This document shows positions 24,183-35,560 of a stretch of DNA of 64,000 bases, one piece after another (positions within the stretch are counted from its first letter, which is position 1; each line of letters starts with the position of its first letter). The notes beneath the pieces are model-generated. The model saw only the letters and a list, made by a program, of their open reading frames with translations. It had not been told where the DNA came from and did not search any database. Both the position numbers and the translations under genes were made by a program. The stretch is from Schistosoma mansoni (taxonomy: Eukaryota > Platyhelminthes > Trematoda > Strigeidida > Schistosomatidae), in assembly GCF_000237925.1 (NCBI RefSeq), contig NW_017386022.1, positions 186,001 to 250,000 on the forward strand, written 5' to 3'.

Positions 24183-24299
24183 ATAAAGAAATAGTTGAAA
24201 GCGTGAATCAATTGAAGCTAGACCACCATGGAAAACCTGGAAGCACTGGACGGCCATTTCGTCCCATTATGGGACTCCTCAGCAGTGCGCATAAAGAAA
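24183..24299 (-). mobile_element. 99-bp mini hammerhead insertion with 9-bp TSD
   Basis: The perfect direct repeat ATAAAGAAA (24183-24191 and 24291-24299) brackets a 99-bp insert. Read on the minus strand, it begins exactly at the family-B ribozyme (GCGCACTGCTGAGGAGTCC) and runs to ...TTCAACTA. It has neither the tRNA head nor the terminal CCCCTTCTG. It corresponds to one arm of the fold-back composites at 41 and 46 kb. Confidence 0.85.
24243..24288 (-). ncRNA. Hammerhead ribozyme, family B (core intact)
   Basis: Minus strand: GCACTG, CTGAGGA, stem II GTCCCAT/ATGGGAC (strong), GAAA, TGGCCGTC with cleavage after GTC, then CAGTGC. All invariant bases are present. Stem III is short (A-U plus U-G). 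Confidence 0.72.
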
Positions 24300-25119
24300 A
24301 AGGAAACCATTAAATCATGGCAACATTATTTTATCAATTTTTCAAAGTGAAATACTTTGACACTTTCGTAAACATAGAAGAAGAAAAAAAAGAAAGTGAA
24401 GTTCAAGAGTTTACTTAACGAACCCCCATCTCTTACCAAGTAAAAACAAACATAACATGGAAACATATATATTTATGTATTACCGTGAGTATAATAAACA
24501 ATATATATTATCCATACATCCTTTGGTAATAATAAAACGGAATCAATAATAAATGGCTAATCTTTATGAAATATGTATCCATATATAAAAAGCATTATAT
24601 ATATATATATCATTAATTGTCTAAGCATAAACTTATGAATGTAAGGATGACTACATTATTTACTAATCACTGTAGCAACACAATATCTGACATAATGTTG
24701 TTTAGAAATAAACAAAATCATAATGAAATTTATTGATCCACTTCCGTAGATAAACAAATTTCATAATGATATATGAATAACGAAAAGATTTTTTTTAAAA
24801 AAAAGAAAATTTGAGAAAATAAACACAGAATTTTGAGCAGCAACAATTTTACTAACCTGAGTATGACTAATAAATTTGTACTAAATAATCGAAACGAAAA
24901 CATTATGTCTAATTTTTTTTAAGTAAAGGAAGCACGAAGCTACAATAGTATCAAACAAGTAGGTAAAGCTGTAAATTAATTGTATACTGTAATCAAAGAA
25001 GTGGAATTCTTCAGTTAATTTCATCATTGTATGTTATATTCGTAGTTGTGCATGTATGGAAGCTAGTGAATCTTTATGATGGAAATCAAAATCTAGGATA
25101 CTATTCATTAGAGTTTGAT
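24300..25119. other. Intergenic, downstream of PTB gene 1
   Basis: AT-rich, no repeat recognised. It probably includes any 3' UTR of the minus-strand gene at 25129-26049. Confidence 0.4.
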
Positions 25120-25125
25120 TTTATT
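25120..25125 (-). terminator. Candidate poly(A) signal AATAAA for PTB gene 1
   Basis: AATAAA on the minus strand, 3 nt beyond the TGA stop at 25129-25131. It would give a very short 3' UTR. The hexamer is common in AT-rich DNA, so this is weak. Confidence 0.25.
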
Positions 25126-25128
25126 TTA

Positions 25129-26049
25129 TCATGGTGAATACATTACATTAGAGTTTTTAGTTCTTCTATCCCAAGTTGGTGAATCATGATTAACGTAATT
25201 ATTGTAAAGATTTGGCTCACTGTGATTATTTTTCTGCCTTGAAAAAAACATATAAATTGGTCCTTCTTTATCTATCATTGGACCTTTGTTAGGATCCAGT
25301 TTGATATACGTGACATTTTCTAGGTCATCAACATTGTAACGTTCAAAATTAAGTAATGGGCTAGGTGATGCTGCATTGTATACAGGGACTTGTCTTACAG
25401 GGGCTACCATCACAGGAGAAGGTAACTGACGTACTGGTGGTGGTGATGGATACTGATATGGTGGTGAGGGAGATCTATCTTCAACCATAGTATCACGTAC
25501 ATTTTCTTCTTCAAAATTTGGCAGGGAACGTATTCGATCACTATCTTTCACCGCCACTTGTCTTAGTGCATTAACATCATGTAATTTTTTGTCTGGATCA
25601 TTCATTGCACGTCTCATTAATTCCTCAACTTTTCTAACATTTGCTGCACTCTTACATTTGTATATTTCATAATATTTTTGTAAACTTCGTTGTGAATCAA
25701 TACACAATGCAAAGAATTCCGGTCTAGAATGACTTACATAGAAATGCATAATTTCTTTATATGATACCCATGGACGAAATGGTATTTTTCCAGTAGTTTT
25801 TGTACGTTCCAAACTAAATCGATCTTCCAATAAACCAGCATTACAATGTGATTGTCTTTTACGATGATATTTCTCTATTAATGATAATGCTTTTGATTCA
25901 CTAAATTTTTCTCCAGGTGCACATGTTACTCGATAAATTGTACAAATATGTGTTTCTAAAAACAGATATTGTTTGGTTCCCACATGACGTAATATATCGT
26001 CTATCGGTTCAGAATTACGTACTCTACTAGTAGAACGTTTTGTTTTCAT
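25129..26049 (-). CDS. PTB/PID-like domain protein with proline-rich linker (PTB gene 1)
   Basis: A 306-residue uninterrupted frame. Residues ~27-152 resemble a phosphotyrosine-binding (PTB/PID) fold: KQYLFLETHICTIYRV strand, ALSLIEKYHRKRQ helix, LLEDRFSLERTKTTGKIPF, WVSYKEIMHFYVSHSRPEFF, ALCID, YYEIYKCKS strand and a C-terminal helix VRKVEELMRRAM. An acidic TMVEDRSPSP follows at 187-196. A proline-rich linker (193-231, e.g. PSPPPVRQLPSP) could bind SH3 or WW domains. A C-terminal motif lies at 246-272 (VTYIKLDPNKGP ... GPIYMFFSRQ). About half of the PTB residues match the paralogue at 54369, including LLEDR, EIYKCKSA and DPDK. The start ATG follows an in-frame AG-preceded leader, so a non-coding upstream exon is possible. 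A cytoplasmic adaptor or scaffold role is inferred from the fold only. PTB assignment is by pattern; EVH1/PH-like alternatives are not excluded. Confidence 0.85.
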   Translation of the reverse strand: MKTKRSTSRVRNSEPIDDILRHVGTKQYLFLETHICTIYRVTCAPGEKFSESKALSLIEKYHRKRQSHCNAGLLEDRFSLERTKTTGKIPFRPWVSYKEIMHFYVSHSRPEFFALCIDSQRSLQKYYEIYKCKSAANVRKVEELMRRAMNDPDKKLHDVNALRQVAVKDSDRIRSLPNFEEENVRDTMVEDRSPSPPYQYPSPPPVRQLPSPVMVAPVRQVPVYNAASPSPLLNFERYNVDDLENVTYIKLDPNKGPMIDKEGPIYMFFSRQKNNHSEPNLYNNYVNHDSPTWDRRTKNSNVMYSP

Positions 26050-26949
26050 TTCTATTTAAAAGTAATCAAATAAAAGAAATTAAAAAACTAAGGTAAATGA
26101 ATTGCATAGAAACTTACTTTATCTCGTTTCACTATCAATATTAATAAGCGCTTTTATTATATATGTATCACTATATGACTGATTAAAAGAAAACTTTAAT
26201 TGAATGATAATTGAATAGATGACTGGGTAATCTATATGTTCCCTTATTGCATTTCAATTGTTTTATTATAAGATTTATTTAGTGCATTTATATCACTTGT
26301 TTCTTTTCCGTTTAATAATTTATACTAAACAACCAATAGATTGGTTGAGAACAATAAAATGATTACAAAAAATATTTTAGTATACACGATTAGTGGGGGT
26401 GGTAAGTAGTGTTGTTTTAGTATGAACTAATTACATAGTGAATAGATTTTTGACAGTTAAAGTTTATTGGTGGTGATAGTGTATAACTGAACACACACTG
26501 ATAGTTTACTCAACTACTTTTTACAAAAATGTTCCGCTTTATTTATATTTGATTCTAGTTATAATCAATAAAATAGTGAGGTAATATGAAAAAAAATGAA
26601 CCAGATAGATGAAACCTGATCATAACATTGATAAGTAGTAGTAGGAACATGTGAGGCAAATAAAATCTAGTAAATTAAATAATCAAGACATTTTAGGCAC
26701 TGTAGGTTTTTAGAAAGATTTGTTATCCGGGGAAGAATGATACCATTTTCAACATGTAAATCCCAATAAATCTAAATATCTTAATATGTTACTTCATCCT
26801 CCTGTTTCTTGGTTGCTTTTTTTGCTGTGTCGTCTGGAACTCAACTTAATTGATTCAAGTATGTAAAAGTGTTTTTACTAATAGAATTACTTAAGACCAA
26901 TCGACGTTGAAGAGATGCCCTGAAACATAATGAATTTCCTTTCTTCTGG
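26050..26949. other. 5' flank of PTB gene 1
   Basis: AT-rich; any promoter or 5' UTR exon lies here, but no element can be assigned. Confidence 0.4.
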
Positions 26950-26991
26950 AAATCATATTCTTCTATCTTGTTTTAAATTTATCAAGGGAAT

Positions 26992-27462
26992 ATGATGTAC
27001 GAAAATAATAATGTCATTATTAATCAGAACACATTTGTAATCAAAGATGATGCAGAAATGGTACAAGCTAAGCTGCACATAATTTTCTCAATTAAACCAG
27101 TACTTACACAACCAATCAAGGATAAGTTACCGAAGATGAGCTCTTCCATGTGTGTATACCAATTCAACTGCTTATGTGGAGCTAGTTACATAGGCCGTAC
27201 TCAGAGGGCTTTATCTTTGCGTATTCGTGAACTTGTACCAGCATGGTTGGGAAAAGGAGTCACTAAATCCATTAACAGCACCATGCTTCTCACTTGGTAG
27301 ATAGGGAACATCATATCAAAATAGAGGAAGCTTTCTCTGTTTTATATCAAGTTCCGAAAAATCTACCTCAAGGAGCTAGATTACGATTATTCTACATAGC
27401 CGAAGCCATCTTGATCAACTCCAGAAAACCAAACTTAGGTATCCAGAAAAGATATATCTAGC
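26992..27462 (+). pseudogene. Penelope-like element endonuclease remnant (type II)
   Basis: An open frame to 27300 contains CVYQFNCLCGASYIGRTQRA (GIY-YIG core) and LSLRIRELVPAWLGKG. A deletion or frameshift near 27270-27300 ends it early. The domain continues in another frame to 27462: REHHIKIEEAFSVLYQVPKN, LRLFYIAEAILINSRKPNLG, IQKRYI and stop, with the EA pair of the catalytic region preserved. It is clearly diverged from the type I copy at 18406, so at least two PLE lineages are present. The upstream KPVLTQPIKDKLPKMSSS linker between RT and endonuclease is retained; the RT itself is not recognisable. It is a dead, 5'-truncated insertion. Confidence 0.8.
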
Positions 27463-28084
27463 CTCTATGTTTGACTTGGCCTACGACTGGATCACCGGAT
27501 ATCTAAACTAAATATTATAAACCTCTCCCCCTTTTTTTCCATCACCTCTATCTTAATCTTCACATCCATCATTCCCGATTCGTTTATCGCAATTACCTTG
27601 ATAACACCCCTTTTATTACATATTATATTCACACAACAACAAGCCAAACACAGAAACGAAATTTCTCAGAGCTTAGAGCGAGTTATTCCGCATTTCTTTG
27701 GAAAATACTTTAGTTGTGATGTATACCAAATTTGAAGATCTAAAAAGAATATTAGCTGTTCAGTAGTTAGTCAACTATCTAGATACTGTGAGCCATCTGT
27801 TGCGTATACTGCAAAATGTATAATTGTTTCAAATGAATAAATGTTAACATTAATACAACAGCTAAGTAAATTATGTTAAATAGTACTTGTTCTCAATCCA
27901 ATGGCTTTGCTTAACCAGGTAATTTGATCGATATATGGGGCATCATTTTTGCTAGTGAGAAATCTCTTGTATGAGGTCTGTTTTACTAAGTTTTTACTTT
28001 CGTTGTTGGCATTCTTGATGCTGTTAATCAGTCTTTATGAAATACGTGAACTATAATAATTTCATCTATATTATTTCAATATCT
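27463..28084. other. Flank of PLE remnant, nothing further recognised
   Basis: Probably includes the PLE 3' non-coding sequence to about 27660, without a recognisable terminal repeat. Confidence 0.35.
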
Positions 28085-28655
28085 GATGTAGACGTGAAGG
28101 TTAGGATTGGAAAAGTAAGGACAGCATTCCTACAGTTGAAGAACATGTGGAACTCAAAACAAATGTCAACCAATATCAAAGTCGCAATCTTCAATACGAA
28201 CATCAAGACAGTTCGAATGTACGGAGCTTAGACTGGGAGAACTACTACAATCATCATCAGAAGGATACAAGTAATTATAAACAGTTGTCTACACAAGATA
28301 CTGAATATTTGTTGGCCGGATACCATCAGTAACAGTCTACTATGCGAGTGAACAAACCAGGTTTCGGCTGAGAAGAAAATTAGGAAAATACGTTGGAAGT
28401 GGATGGGACACACATTGAAGGAATCATCAAACTGCAACGCGAGGCAAACGCTAACTTGAAATCCTCAAAGGAAACGGTAAGGAGGAAGGCCAAAGAACAT
28501 ACTACGTCAGGAATGGGAAGCATACATGAAAAGAATGAATAGCAAGTGGAAATAAGTTGAAAAGAATGCCTAGGACAGAGATGGATGGACAGTGTTGGTG
28601 AGCGGCCTATGCTACTTCACAAGGGGTAAAAGGCGTAGGTAAGTAAGTAAGTATT
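28085..28655 (+). mobile_element. RTE (SR2-like) 3' fragment, decayed
   Basis: Open frame 28037-28231 includes VKVRIGKVRTAFLQLKNMWN and SKQMSTNIKVAIFNTNIKTV; a stop then replaces the GAETWRT position (GA-stop). The C-terminal sequence continues in broken frames to GGGGTAAAAGGCGTAGGTAA and a TAAG tail at 28655. Several stops and small indels are visible. Confidence 0.85.
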
Positions 28656-29123
28656 GTTTTACTAACATTTCAATTGGAAACAAGACATTTTTAAAGGCAA
28701 TGAATAAGAAGCCATTCCCACTAGCTTTGTTATTATAATCTGACTTAATAGTAGTGAAGCTGAGACATTTATTAGGCATTTATAAATACCTATCTTCAAG
28801 CCTAAGTTTAAAGGCCTACATAATTTAATAATTATTTCGTAACATCAACTGATAATTAGTTATATTTAATCCTTACATTATCAGGATGAAATCGAGATTT
28901 AAAATGGAAGAATGATCTATGGTGTAATCTAACATTTTTGCAAACTTTGAGATCCTACCTAAAGCAATTTAAGGCAACGACTTTAAATATTATTGTTGTT
29001 CAAGGAATTTCATTAGGATCTAAATAATTTCAAATTCTGCTTCATGGCCTAATTAGGAATCTTTCGAAAATTATAAGTAATAATTACAATCAAATGTGAT
29101 GATTAAAATAACTAAATTCATAA
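28656..29123. other. Intergenic, nothing recognised
   Basis: AT-rich DNA. Confidence 0.4.
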
Positions 29124-29219
29124 TTCCTTGAAAAAGCTTGGACCATATTGCCAGGCGAAACGTTGCATTTACTTCAAATTCATTCGCTGAGATTTTACAA
29201 ATATATTATTCCTATTTAA
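29124..29219 (+). mobile_element. Penelope-like terminal-repeat fragment, type II
   Basis: CCTTGAAAAAGCTTGGACCA, GCCAGGCGAAACGTTGCATT, then ACTTCAAATTCATTCGCTGA. Nearly identical to 3613-3712 apart from small changes. Confidence 0.55.
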
Positions 29220-29257
29220 CTTAATTCAGTTTTTGAAATTTCTTATTTATCCACTTA

Positions 29258-29945
29258 AACTTTTTGTCGTTTAATCCAGCTGAATGTCATCTAATAAAGT
29301 TTTGTCTTCGAAGCTTTACTCGTATATCCTGGGACCACTGGGTGAGTAATGCAGTTGTTAGGAAACGGGTACTAGATAAGGATGGCAAATCAATCAATGA
29401 AGTAGTGAAACTCCACCAGCTGAGATGGCTGGGACACGTGTTACGTATGCCCAACCACCGACTACCCAGACGTGCAATGTTCCATGGTGTAGGAGTAGGT
29501 TGGAAGAAAACTAGGGGCGGCCAGACCAAAACGTGGCACAAATCCATCAAGTCACTGACAGGTGGACTGAGCCATGCTGGTAGGTGTAGACTACCTGGTT
29601 GGGATTCGCGAGATGATAGCAATCGATGATTAGAGACCTTGAATGATATGGCTCAAAATCGTTTGCAATGACGAAGGTGCATCCACTCTTTGTGTTCTGC
29701 CAAATTCTAATCTTCTGAATTCTTCATGTCCCTATCTTTTTCTCTTTCCAAATTTATTTCATTAGATTATATTTCTTCAATAACATCTTCAAACCCTAAT
29801 CTTTCACATAATGCTTATACTCTTACTACTTCTACCACTATGGAATTTGAATCGACAACTGGATCTCTGTGTTAATGTGGTATGTCAACTCGAACTGATG
29901 TACGTATGTACAAAGTTCTACGTTGTGACTGACTGACTGAATAAA
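29258..29945 (+). mobile_element. Non-LTR retrotransposon 3' end with (TGAC)n tail
   Basis: The open frame 29264-29629 encodes a conserved non-LTR C-terminus: AVVRKRVLDKDGKSINEVV, KLHQLRWLGHVLRMPNHRLP, RRAMFHGVG, GRCRLPGWDSRDD. A stop (TGA at 29627-29629) truncates it early; related sequence (ETLNDMAQNR...) follows in another frame to about 29670. A ~270-bp 3' UTR ends in TTGTGACTGACTGACTGA at about 29925-29941. The LRWLGHVLRM motif is typical of the region after RT in RTE/CR1-related elements. It is a different family from SR2-like copies, with a TGAC instead of a TAAG tail. The family name is not assigned. Confidence 0.75.
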
Positions 29946-30732
29946 GTTTTGTAATCAATCACTGTTGTTGGTTAAATTGACCCGTGTTATTCTATATACT
30001 ATCAGTCTACCCATGTTATTCGACGGAATTGATGTGATTCAAATGACTTGACTCTCTGAAATGAAAGGTGTTAGAAAGAAGAGTCAAGGAGCTCTGGCTT
30101 CTGGATCTATTTCCTCTGCTAAATTAGTGACTATTGTGATTAGTTTTCCAACACTCAAGTTTTTTAATTGTTTAAATAGATTAGCTGTTTGCTTCCCAAA
30201 TAGGGCATCAATGACTTAGCTATGCAGATTATAGACTGCTACTCACATACAATTAGTAATCCCCCATGAAAAATGATATATTTTTTTAAACGAATTAAAT
30301 TAAATCACGTCACGCCTACTTTAAAGTGCGCTTAGTGCAAACAGTTTATATGAATATATGTAGTCCACTGATTCTTTGATACATTAGTTATTGTTAATGT
30401 CTTGAATAATTATACTGTACATTATTCACACTTAAGTTATTTCTATCCGTTTCAAATAAAATAAGTAGTATTTAAGTGGTGTAAGTTTAGCATGAATATA
30501 ATGCTACTCACTACTGACAAATAAACATTTTAACAAATATGTTACTGAGATGTTAATATTTATTTAATGACTCATTATAAACTATTCTGTACATCAATTA
30601 AATATGACAAATAGTTTCTGAACTTTATATTTTATAACTTTGTTGAGCTTATCCATCTTTTATTGACCGCTCTTAACATAGCAAATAGAACCACTGAAAG
30701 TGTGCTTATTTATTTTGTAATACTAAAGTCAT
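29946..30732. other. Intergenic AT-rich DNA
   Basis: Nothing recognised. Confidence 0.45.
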
Positions 30733-30953
30733 CGGATGCCGGCTCAGTGGTCTATCGGTTAAGCGCTCAGGAGCGAGACTAGTAGGCCCTGGGTTCGAAT
30801 CTCGTGAGGCGAAGTCGTGGATGAGCACTGCTGAGGAGTCCCGCAATAAGACGAAACGGCCATCCAGTGCCTCCAGGTTTTCCTTGGCGGTCTAGCTTCA
30901 ATTGACTCACGCTTGTAACTTTGAAAACACTAAATCTCCACAAAACCCCTTCT
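30733..30953 (+). mobile_element. Hammerhead SINE family B, head-to-tail-end copy
   Basis: Starts at the tRNA-like head (GGATGCCGGCTCAGTGGTCT; B box GGGTTCGAATCTCG), then the ribozyme, the conserved CTAGCTTCAATTGACTCACG tail and CCACAAAACCCCTTCTAAT. The upstream leader is missing. This is the best-preserved tRNA head of family B in the window and shows typical pol III A- and B-box spacing, so transcription would start just upstream. Confidence 0.88.
30825..30870 (+). ncRNA. Hammerhead ribozyme, family B (core intact, weak stem II)
   Basis: GCACTG, CTGAGGA, stem II GTCC/AGAC (one mismatch), GAAA, ACGGCCAT, cleavage triplet ATC (allowed NUH), CAGTGC. Activity is plausible but weakened. Confidence 0.6.
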
Positions 30954-32016
30954 AATAATAACATTGAAATCATAAAATAGAAGAGCTGCGTGTATTATAA
31001 TTCAATATAAATGGATTCCTCTATTCATAATCACAAGTTAATTTTAGTACTATAAGATTTTTCTTGGTAGTAGATTTCTTAACTTAATGAAAATGGTTGG
31101 TTGATCAAGTTATCCTCATTGAAGCTTTCATATTTCATCTAGACAACATTGTCAAGATACAATTCAGATAGAACTAAGTTATGAGTTTTAATCCGTTAGT
31201 TACTAACAGCTTTTTTCTGTCAACGGTTAATTTAACTGTTTGTTTTCAACACTTGTCCCGTCACCGTCTGAACAAATATTTCAACTTTCTGTCCTCTTGA
31301 TTTGATTCTCAACGTGATAGTTGGGTATGACTTTTTCCATTAGTTTTTCAAATGCATATGATAGACATAAAACTCCATGTTATAAGCAATAAATCTACTT
31401 TGTGCTGAATTGGATCTTGTTGTCAGAGTGGGAGATTTATAGATAGTGTTCGATTTTTAGCTTAAATCAAGAGCCCATTTTAACCAGATAACCGCCAAAC
31501 ATCAGAATGTCTCATTCAAGCATGATACTACTCAAGAGTGTACAATCAAGTTCCTGCCATTTATAGTATTAAGGAACTTTGGGTCTCGTGATTGACTCTT
31601 AGCCTAAAGTGTTGAGTCAGAGATGGGAACATATCATCTAAATAGTCAGAAAGTGAAGAATACTCTATGGTGCTCGAAAGTTCACGGCCGGTCACTGGTG
31701 AGGTCTATTGTGTTTATAGAAAAATAGTTTCACTCTAGGAGTAAATAGCTGTACACATTTTCCCAGCTTTTAACTATGATTTAGCTAAAGTCAGATGGGT
31801 AAGTAAATCGAAACATGATAGATGATTTAAAACTCTAAATATGTATCAACCAAATTCTGGCCTTGGTATCAAAGAGTATTTTTGGCAACATATGAAGTGT
31901 TCGCTAAAACTCATACGACTGAAATTTATCTTCCAAAAGAAATAACTTTGTAAGGTTTAATTATAGGAAATTAGTATTTACTGAGATCACAAACCGACCA
32001 GTGTTAGTCAACTTTT
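30954..32016. other. Intergenic, nothing recognised
   Basis: AT-rich DNA without supported features. Confidence 0.45.
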
Positions 32017-32197
32017 GAAAACCTGGAAGCACTGGACGATCTTTTTGTCCTAGTATGGGACTTCTCAGTAGTGTACATCCACGATCTCACACGTGGGACT
32101 AGGACACAGGACCCTTCGTTTCGCATGTGAACACTTAACACTTAAGACCACTAAGTCGACATCTAATGATTTTAATGTGTAACTTCAATCAAACTAT
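32017..32197 (-). mobile_element. Degenerate hammerhead SINE family B
   Basis: Minus-strand copy running from the AAAACCTGGAAGCACTGGAC end (ribozyme 3' part) through a mutated core (GTACACTACTGAGAAGTCCC on the minus strand) and the tRNA head to AAGTTACACATTAAAATCAT. The ribozyme core has CTGAGAA and lacks GAAAC, so it is inactive. Confidence 0.72.
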
Positions 32198-32458
32198 TAT
32201 GTTACATAATAATTACGGTAACTCAATATACGTGCATGATTTGTTTCGGGAATATTCAATAGTGAATTCCAAATAGAATCATTAGTATCAGTATTGATTT
32301 GTGTATAAAGCTGATGTGCTATAATTGGAAAAAAGTATGAATTTAGGAATTTTCGTCAACTCGACTAGTGTTATAAAGAATAAATAAATGTTCAATGGTC
32401 ACTAAACTAATTGCAGAATATTGATGTGGATCAAGTTTGATGTTAATAGAATCATGTT

Positions 32459-32972
32459 CATCTGTAGTGCCGCGATTCGTTAATCGTTTACTTCGATAAC
32501 CGTTATAATTCTAATCTTAACGGTGCGTAAAATCAGAAGACGAAGGATAGCAGCGACTACAGTTTATTGTCGAATAACTCAGGTCAGAAAGCTAACAACA
32601 CCTGAGCGAATATCAACGAGCGAGTAAACAGGCGAATAAGCGAAGGAAGCGAACGAGGAGCAAGCGAACGAATAGCAAGCAATTACATAGGCAATTTATA
32701 GTCAAATTTAATAAGGGCACAGCAAAGCAAAACAAAGGCTGATAATAATATTTGCGTGCGTACACATATGGGTGAGGAGTATGAGTCATCGAGTGATATT
32801 TAAGTAGTCAACATTTCGGATAGAGCGTCATGTGCTCTAGTGGTATAACAGTGCAAAGATATATGCAAATTGTTACTATCCAAATGACGATGTCTGTTAA
32901 GTAAGTTAATAAAAAGGGCTTAACCAAAATTGACTATAATCGGAATTGATTATAGGATGGTTGCTACACATC
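32459..32972 (+). mobile_element. Solo LTR (TGTAGTGCC family), TSD CATC
   Basis: The LTR 32463-32968 starts TGTAGTGCCGCG and ends GGTTGCTACA. It is flanked by CATC on both sides (32459-32462, 32969-32972). Termini are imperfect inverted repeats (TGTAG...CTACA). The first 130 bp closely match the LTR at 33172. The central part (GAGCGAGTAAACAGGCGAA) differs from other copies. No internal gag/pol is attached. Confidence 0.8.
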
Positions 32973-33167
32973 TAACCTCTAAAAATTTATTTCCAAACTT
33001 AAAATATTGTACTATTTTACTTACTGAAAAACAAATATACTGTGAACTAAATGCCATATTAGAACACATCTCATAATATTATACTAGCGTATCTGTTAAT
33101 TTTAGATCTACAATCGTCAGGTAATGCAATATAACTGTTCTGCTGTTTTTATATCAAAATGTATTTA

Positions 33168-33550
33168 TGATTGCAGCGCCGTGCTTCACTAATCGTTCAC
33201 CTCGATAACCGTTATAATACAAAACTTAACGGTGCATAAAAATCAGAAGGCAAGGAGAAGAGGCAACTACAGCTTTATTAACAAATGACGCACACTGGAG
33301 ATGGCGGGTAAGCCAACTCGCTCTGATCAATCGTTAATCAATATTTATAGTCAGACAAGAATAAGTTACAGACATGCGATGAATGGGATAAGAAAGTGTA
33401 CACATATACGCTCGTATAAAAATAGTCAGGGTTAATAAGCAAATAAATAAAAAGGTCAAAACATGACTCAGGATGGATAGGTAAATTGGCTTGCCCAGAA
33501 GCTAAAATAAGGTATTATGGGCTTGACATTATCAACCAACACTACATGAT
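33168..33550 (+). mobile_element. Solo LTR (TGTAGTGCC family), TSD TGAT
   Basis: The LTR 33172-33546 (375 bp) starts TGCAGCGCCGTG and ends CCAACACTACA, flanked by TGAT (33168-33171, 33547-33550). Its 3' half matches 50497-51013 (TATAGTCAGACAAGAATAAG; CGCTCGTATAAAAATAGTCA with a TATA-like TATAAAAA). It is 199 bp downstream of another solo LTR; distinct TSDs show two independent insertions, not one provirus. Confidence 0.82.
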
Positions 33551-34189
33551 GCTCAGTCTCATATTATTAGACCTTGTTTTAATTCAAGCATATATGGAGA
33601 ATTAATTTTTAAAAAATGGAATTTTATGATAATATGATATATTCTGGAAGTAATAACTTCAGAATTCGTGCCAGTTTACAGGAATAATCAGAATGATATA
33701 GATAAGTAATATTAAATGTAGAGAACAGATATGTGATATAAGATTGTTTCAAGTTTTCTGGTTCAAAAATTCCTTCAGTAATACATTTTTTCACATGTAT
33801 AAAAGCAATAAAAGGAATCAGCTAGGAACTTTTATTTGTTTTTAGGTTGACAACCTATCGTGTTATGAACTGTATATCCAAAGTCATTTCTTGTGCCATA
33901 ACGAATTGATTATAACCATCTATAACTAGAGAAAATAAAACAGAAACAGACAGTACGGAGCAAAAAAGGCAATAATTACTATGATAGGTTAGTCAAATCT
34001 ACCATAATACATATGTTAAGTTATTTTATGACCTACTATTCGTGTTAGATACTGTTCAAATTAGTTAGGGATACTAGAGACAGTTTCAATGTAAAGTAAC
34101 AGCAGGCAAGTAGTTTGACTTAGTGGATTGAGTAATAAGAACGGCTAAACATTAAGAGTTCCTATAATCTCATTTGTGAAATAAGATAC
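33551..34189. other. Intergenic, nothing recognised
   Basis: AT-rich DNA. Confidence 0.4.
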
Positions 34190-35560
34190 ATATACAGATG
34201 TAAGAACGTTTAATGCACTTTCGGATGAGAAGTAAGCGTCGAGGTAGCGAACAAACAATGGCAGTGATCTTATCTCACGGATAGATTGTGGTAGATTATT
34301 TCAGGGGCTGGAAAATTTACTGGTGTAGTGATTCATAAAGACAGGTGATTTAGAGTGTGTTTGTTTCATTAACGAAAAGGAGTTATGGATGCTAAAAATA
34401 GGAGTTTCTGCATATTGAACTACTTCACTAGATGTAAAGTATTGTTTATTTACTATTTTGAAGAAAAATATTAAATTTAGTTAAAGCCACCTCTTTCAAA
34501 AAGGGACCAGTTCAAGTTTATTACATCTGGACTTATAATTAAAGGTACAATCAGTACCAATATTACGAAATATATAAACCTTCTCTGAACGGATTCCAAC
34601 CTTAATTTATCCTATATGAGAACACTACTAAGAATAAATGTGCAGTATTCTAGGAGTAGTCGAACGCATACCTTATACATTAAAATACTTGACTCGTTGT
34701 TATAGAGGTTATAAATCATGCAACCCATAAAACGTTGGTACTTGGAGGTCTGTTTCGACAACGTTTCTGTAAAGGACAAATTATAGGAGTACCCAAGTCC
34801 TAAATCCACTACTGACCATAAGAGACTGGTAGTTAATTATTTCGAAAGCTTTAGAAATGCAAAAGTATAGCATTAAGACTTGATATCTTCGGTTACGTTG
34901 AGTAAGGTCTGAATTAAAAAAGTCAAAGTGTCAGATCATACAAGATCTCTTTTCAAGAAATCTATGTAGAGAATCATCCATAAATTCTTCAGTGAGTAAA
35001 TGGTTAAAGAGTTCACCACCGACAGTCTTTTCAGTAATCCTAGAGACAAATAGAGTAATAATTATGAACAGATAATTGTTCATGTTAGTCTTATCTCCAG
35101 ATCTGTAACGTGGTATAATATGTGCGTTTTTCCCATAGTAAAGGTAATTAGCTATTTACAGAGAGAGAGAAAGAGAGAGAGCAAACACCTTAACAAGAAA
35201 AAGTGAAACATCTGACCCACCGTATTTTTAGGGAAAGGATGAAATCCCGTCTAATCCATGACTTCCTAAAACCTTAAGGAAGTTTATAGCCTTACTAATA
35301 TTTAGGTAAGTGAAAGGGAGATAGATTTCGTAAGGTTACTAGTCAAATACAGTGTTAGTAGGAAGCTCAATATTGTTGGAGAAAGTAACACTGAAAAGGT
35401 TTGCAATAGTTTTAAAGTCATTTTTAAAAGTCCTACGCATGCTGAGTTCTTTTAACCTGTTTATTGAGAAAGAGAATTAGGTTTTGCACTTTTGAGCTAT
35501 CAACTCCTCATTAATCCAGACACTATATACCGCCTAAAGATTATTAGTTTGTCAATATTA
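34190..35560 (-). mobile_element. Decayed CR1/SR1-like non-LTR retrotransposon
   Basis: Only protein-level traces remain on the minus strand. In order from high to low coordinate: LKVLGSHGLDGISSFP (RT motif 1 region, cf. GPDGIS), YGKNAHIIPRYRSGDKTNMN with NNYLFIIITLFVSRITEK (RT finger), ISKAFEIINYQSL (AFD region), YKVCVRLLLEYCTFILSSVL (34612-34809 frame) and RCNKLELVPF followed by LNLIFFFKIVNKQYFT near the end. Stops and frameshifts are numerous. The YKVYVRPLLEYCT-like block and RCNKL.LEPL-like block are hallmarks of CR1/jockey-type elements. It is an old, inactive copy. Confidence 0.65.
35161..35182. repeat. (GA)n microsatellite
   Basis: GAGAGAGAGAAAGAGAGAGA within the decayed CR1-like copy. 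Confidence 0.8.

Noticed and set aside
32463-33546. A short provirus bounded by the two LTRs at 32463 and 33172
   Set aside because: The LTRs have different 4-bp duplications (CATC and TGAT), and only 199 bp without coding sequence lies between them, so they are two solo insertions.
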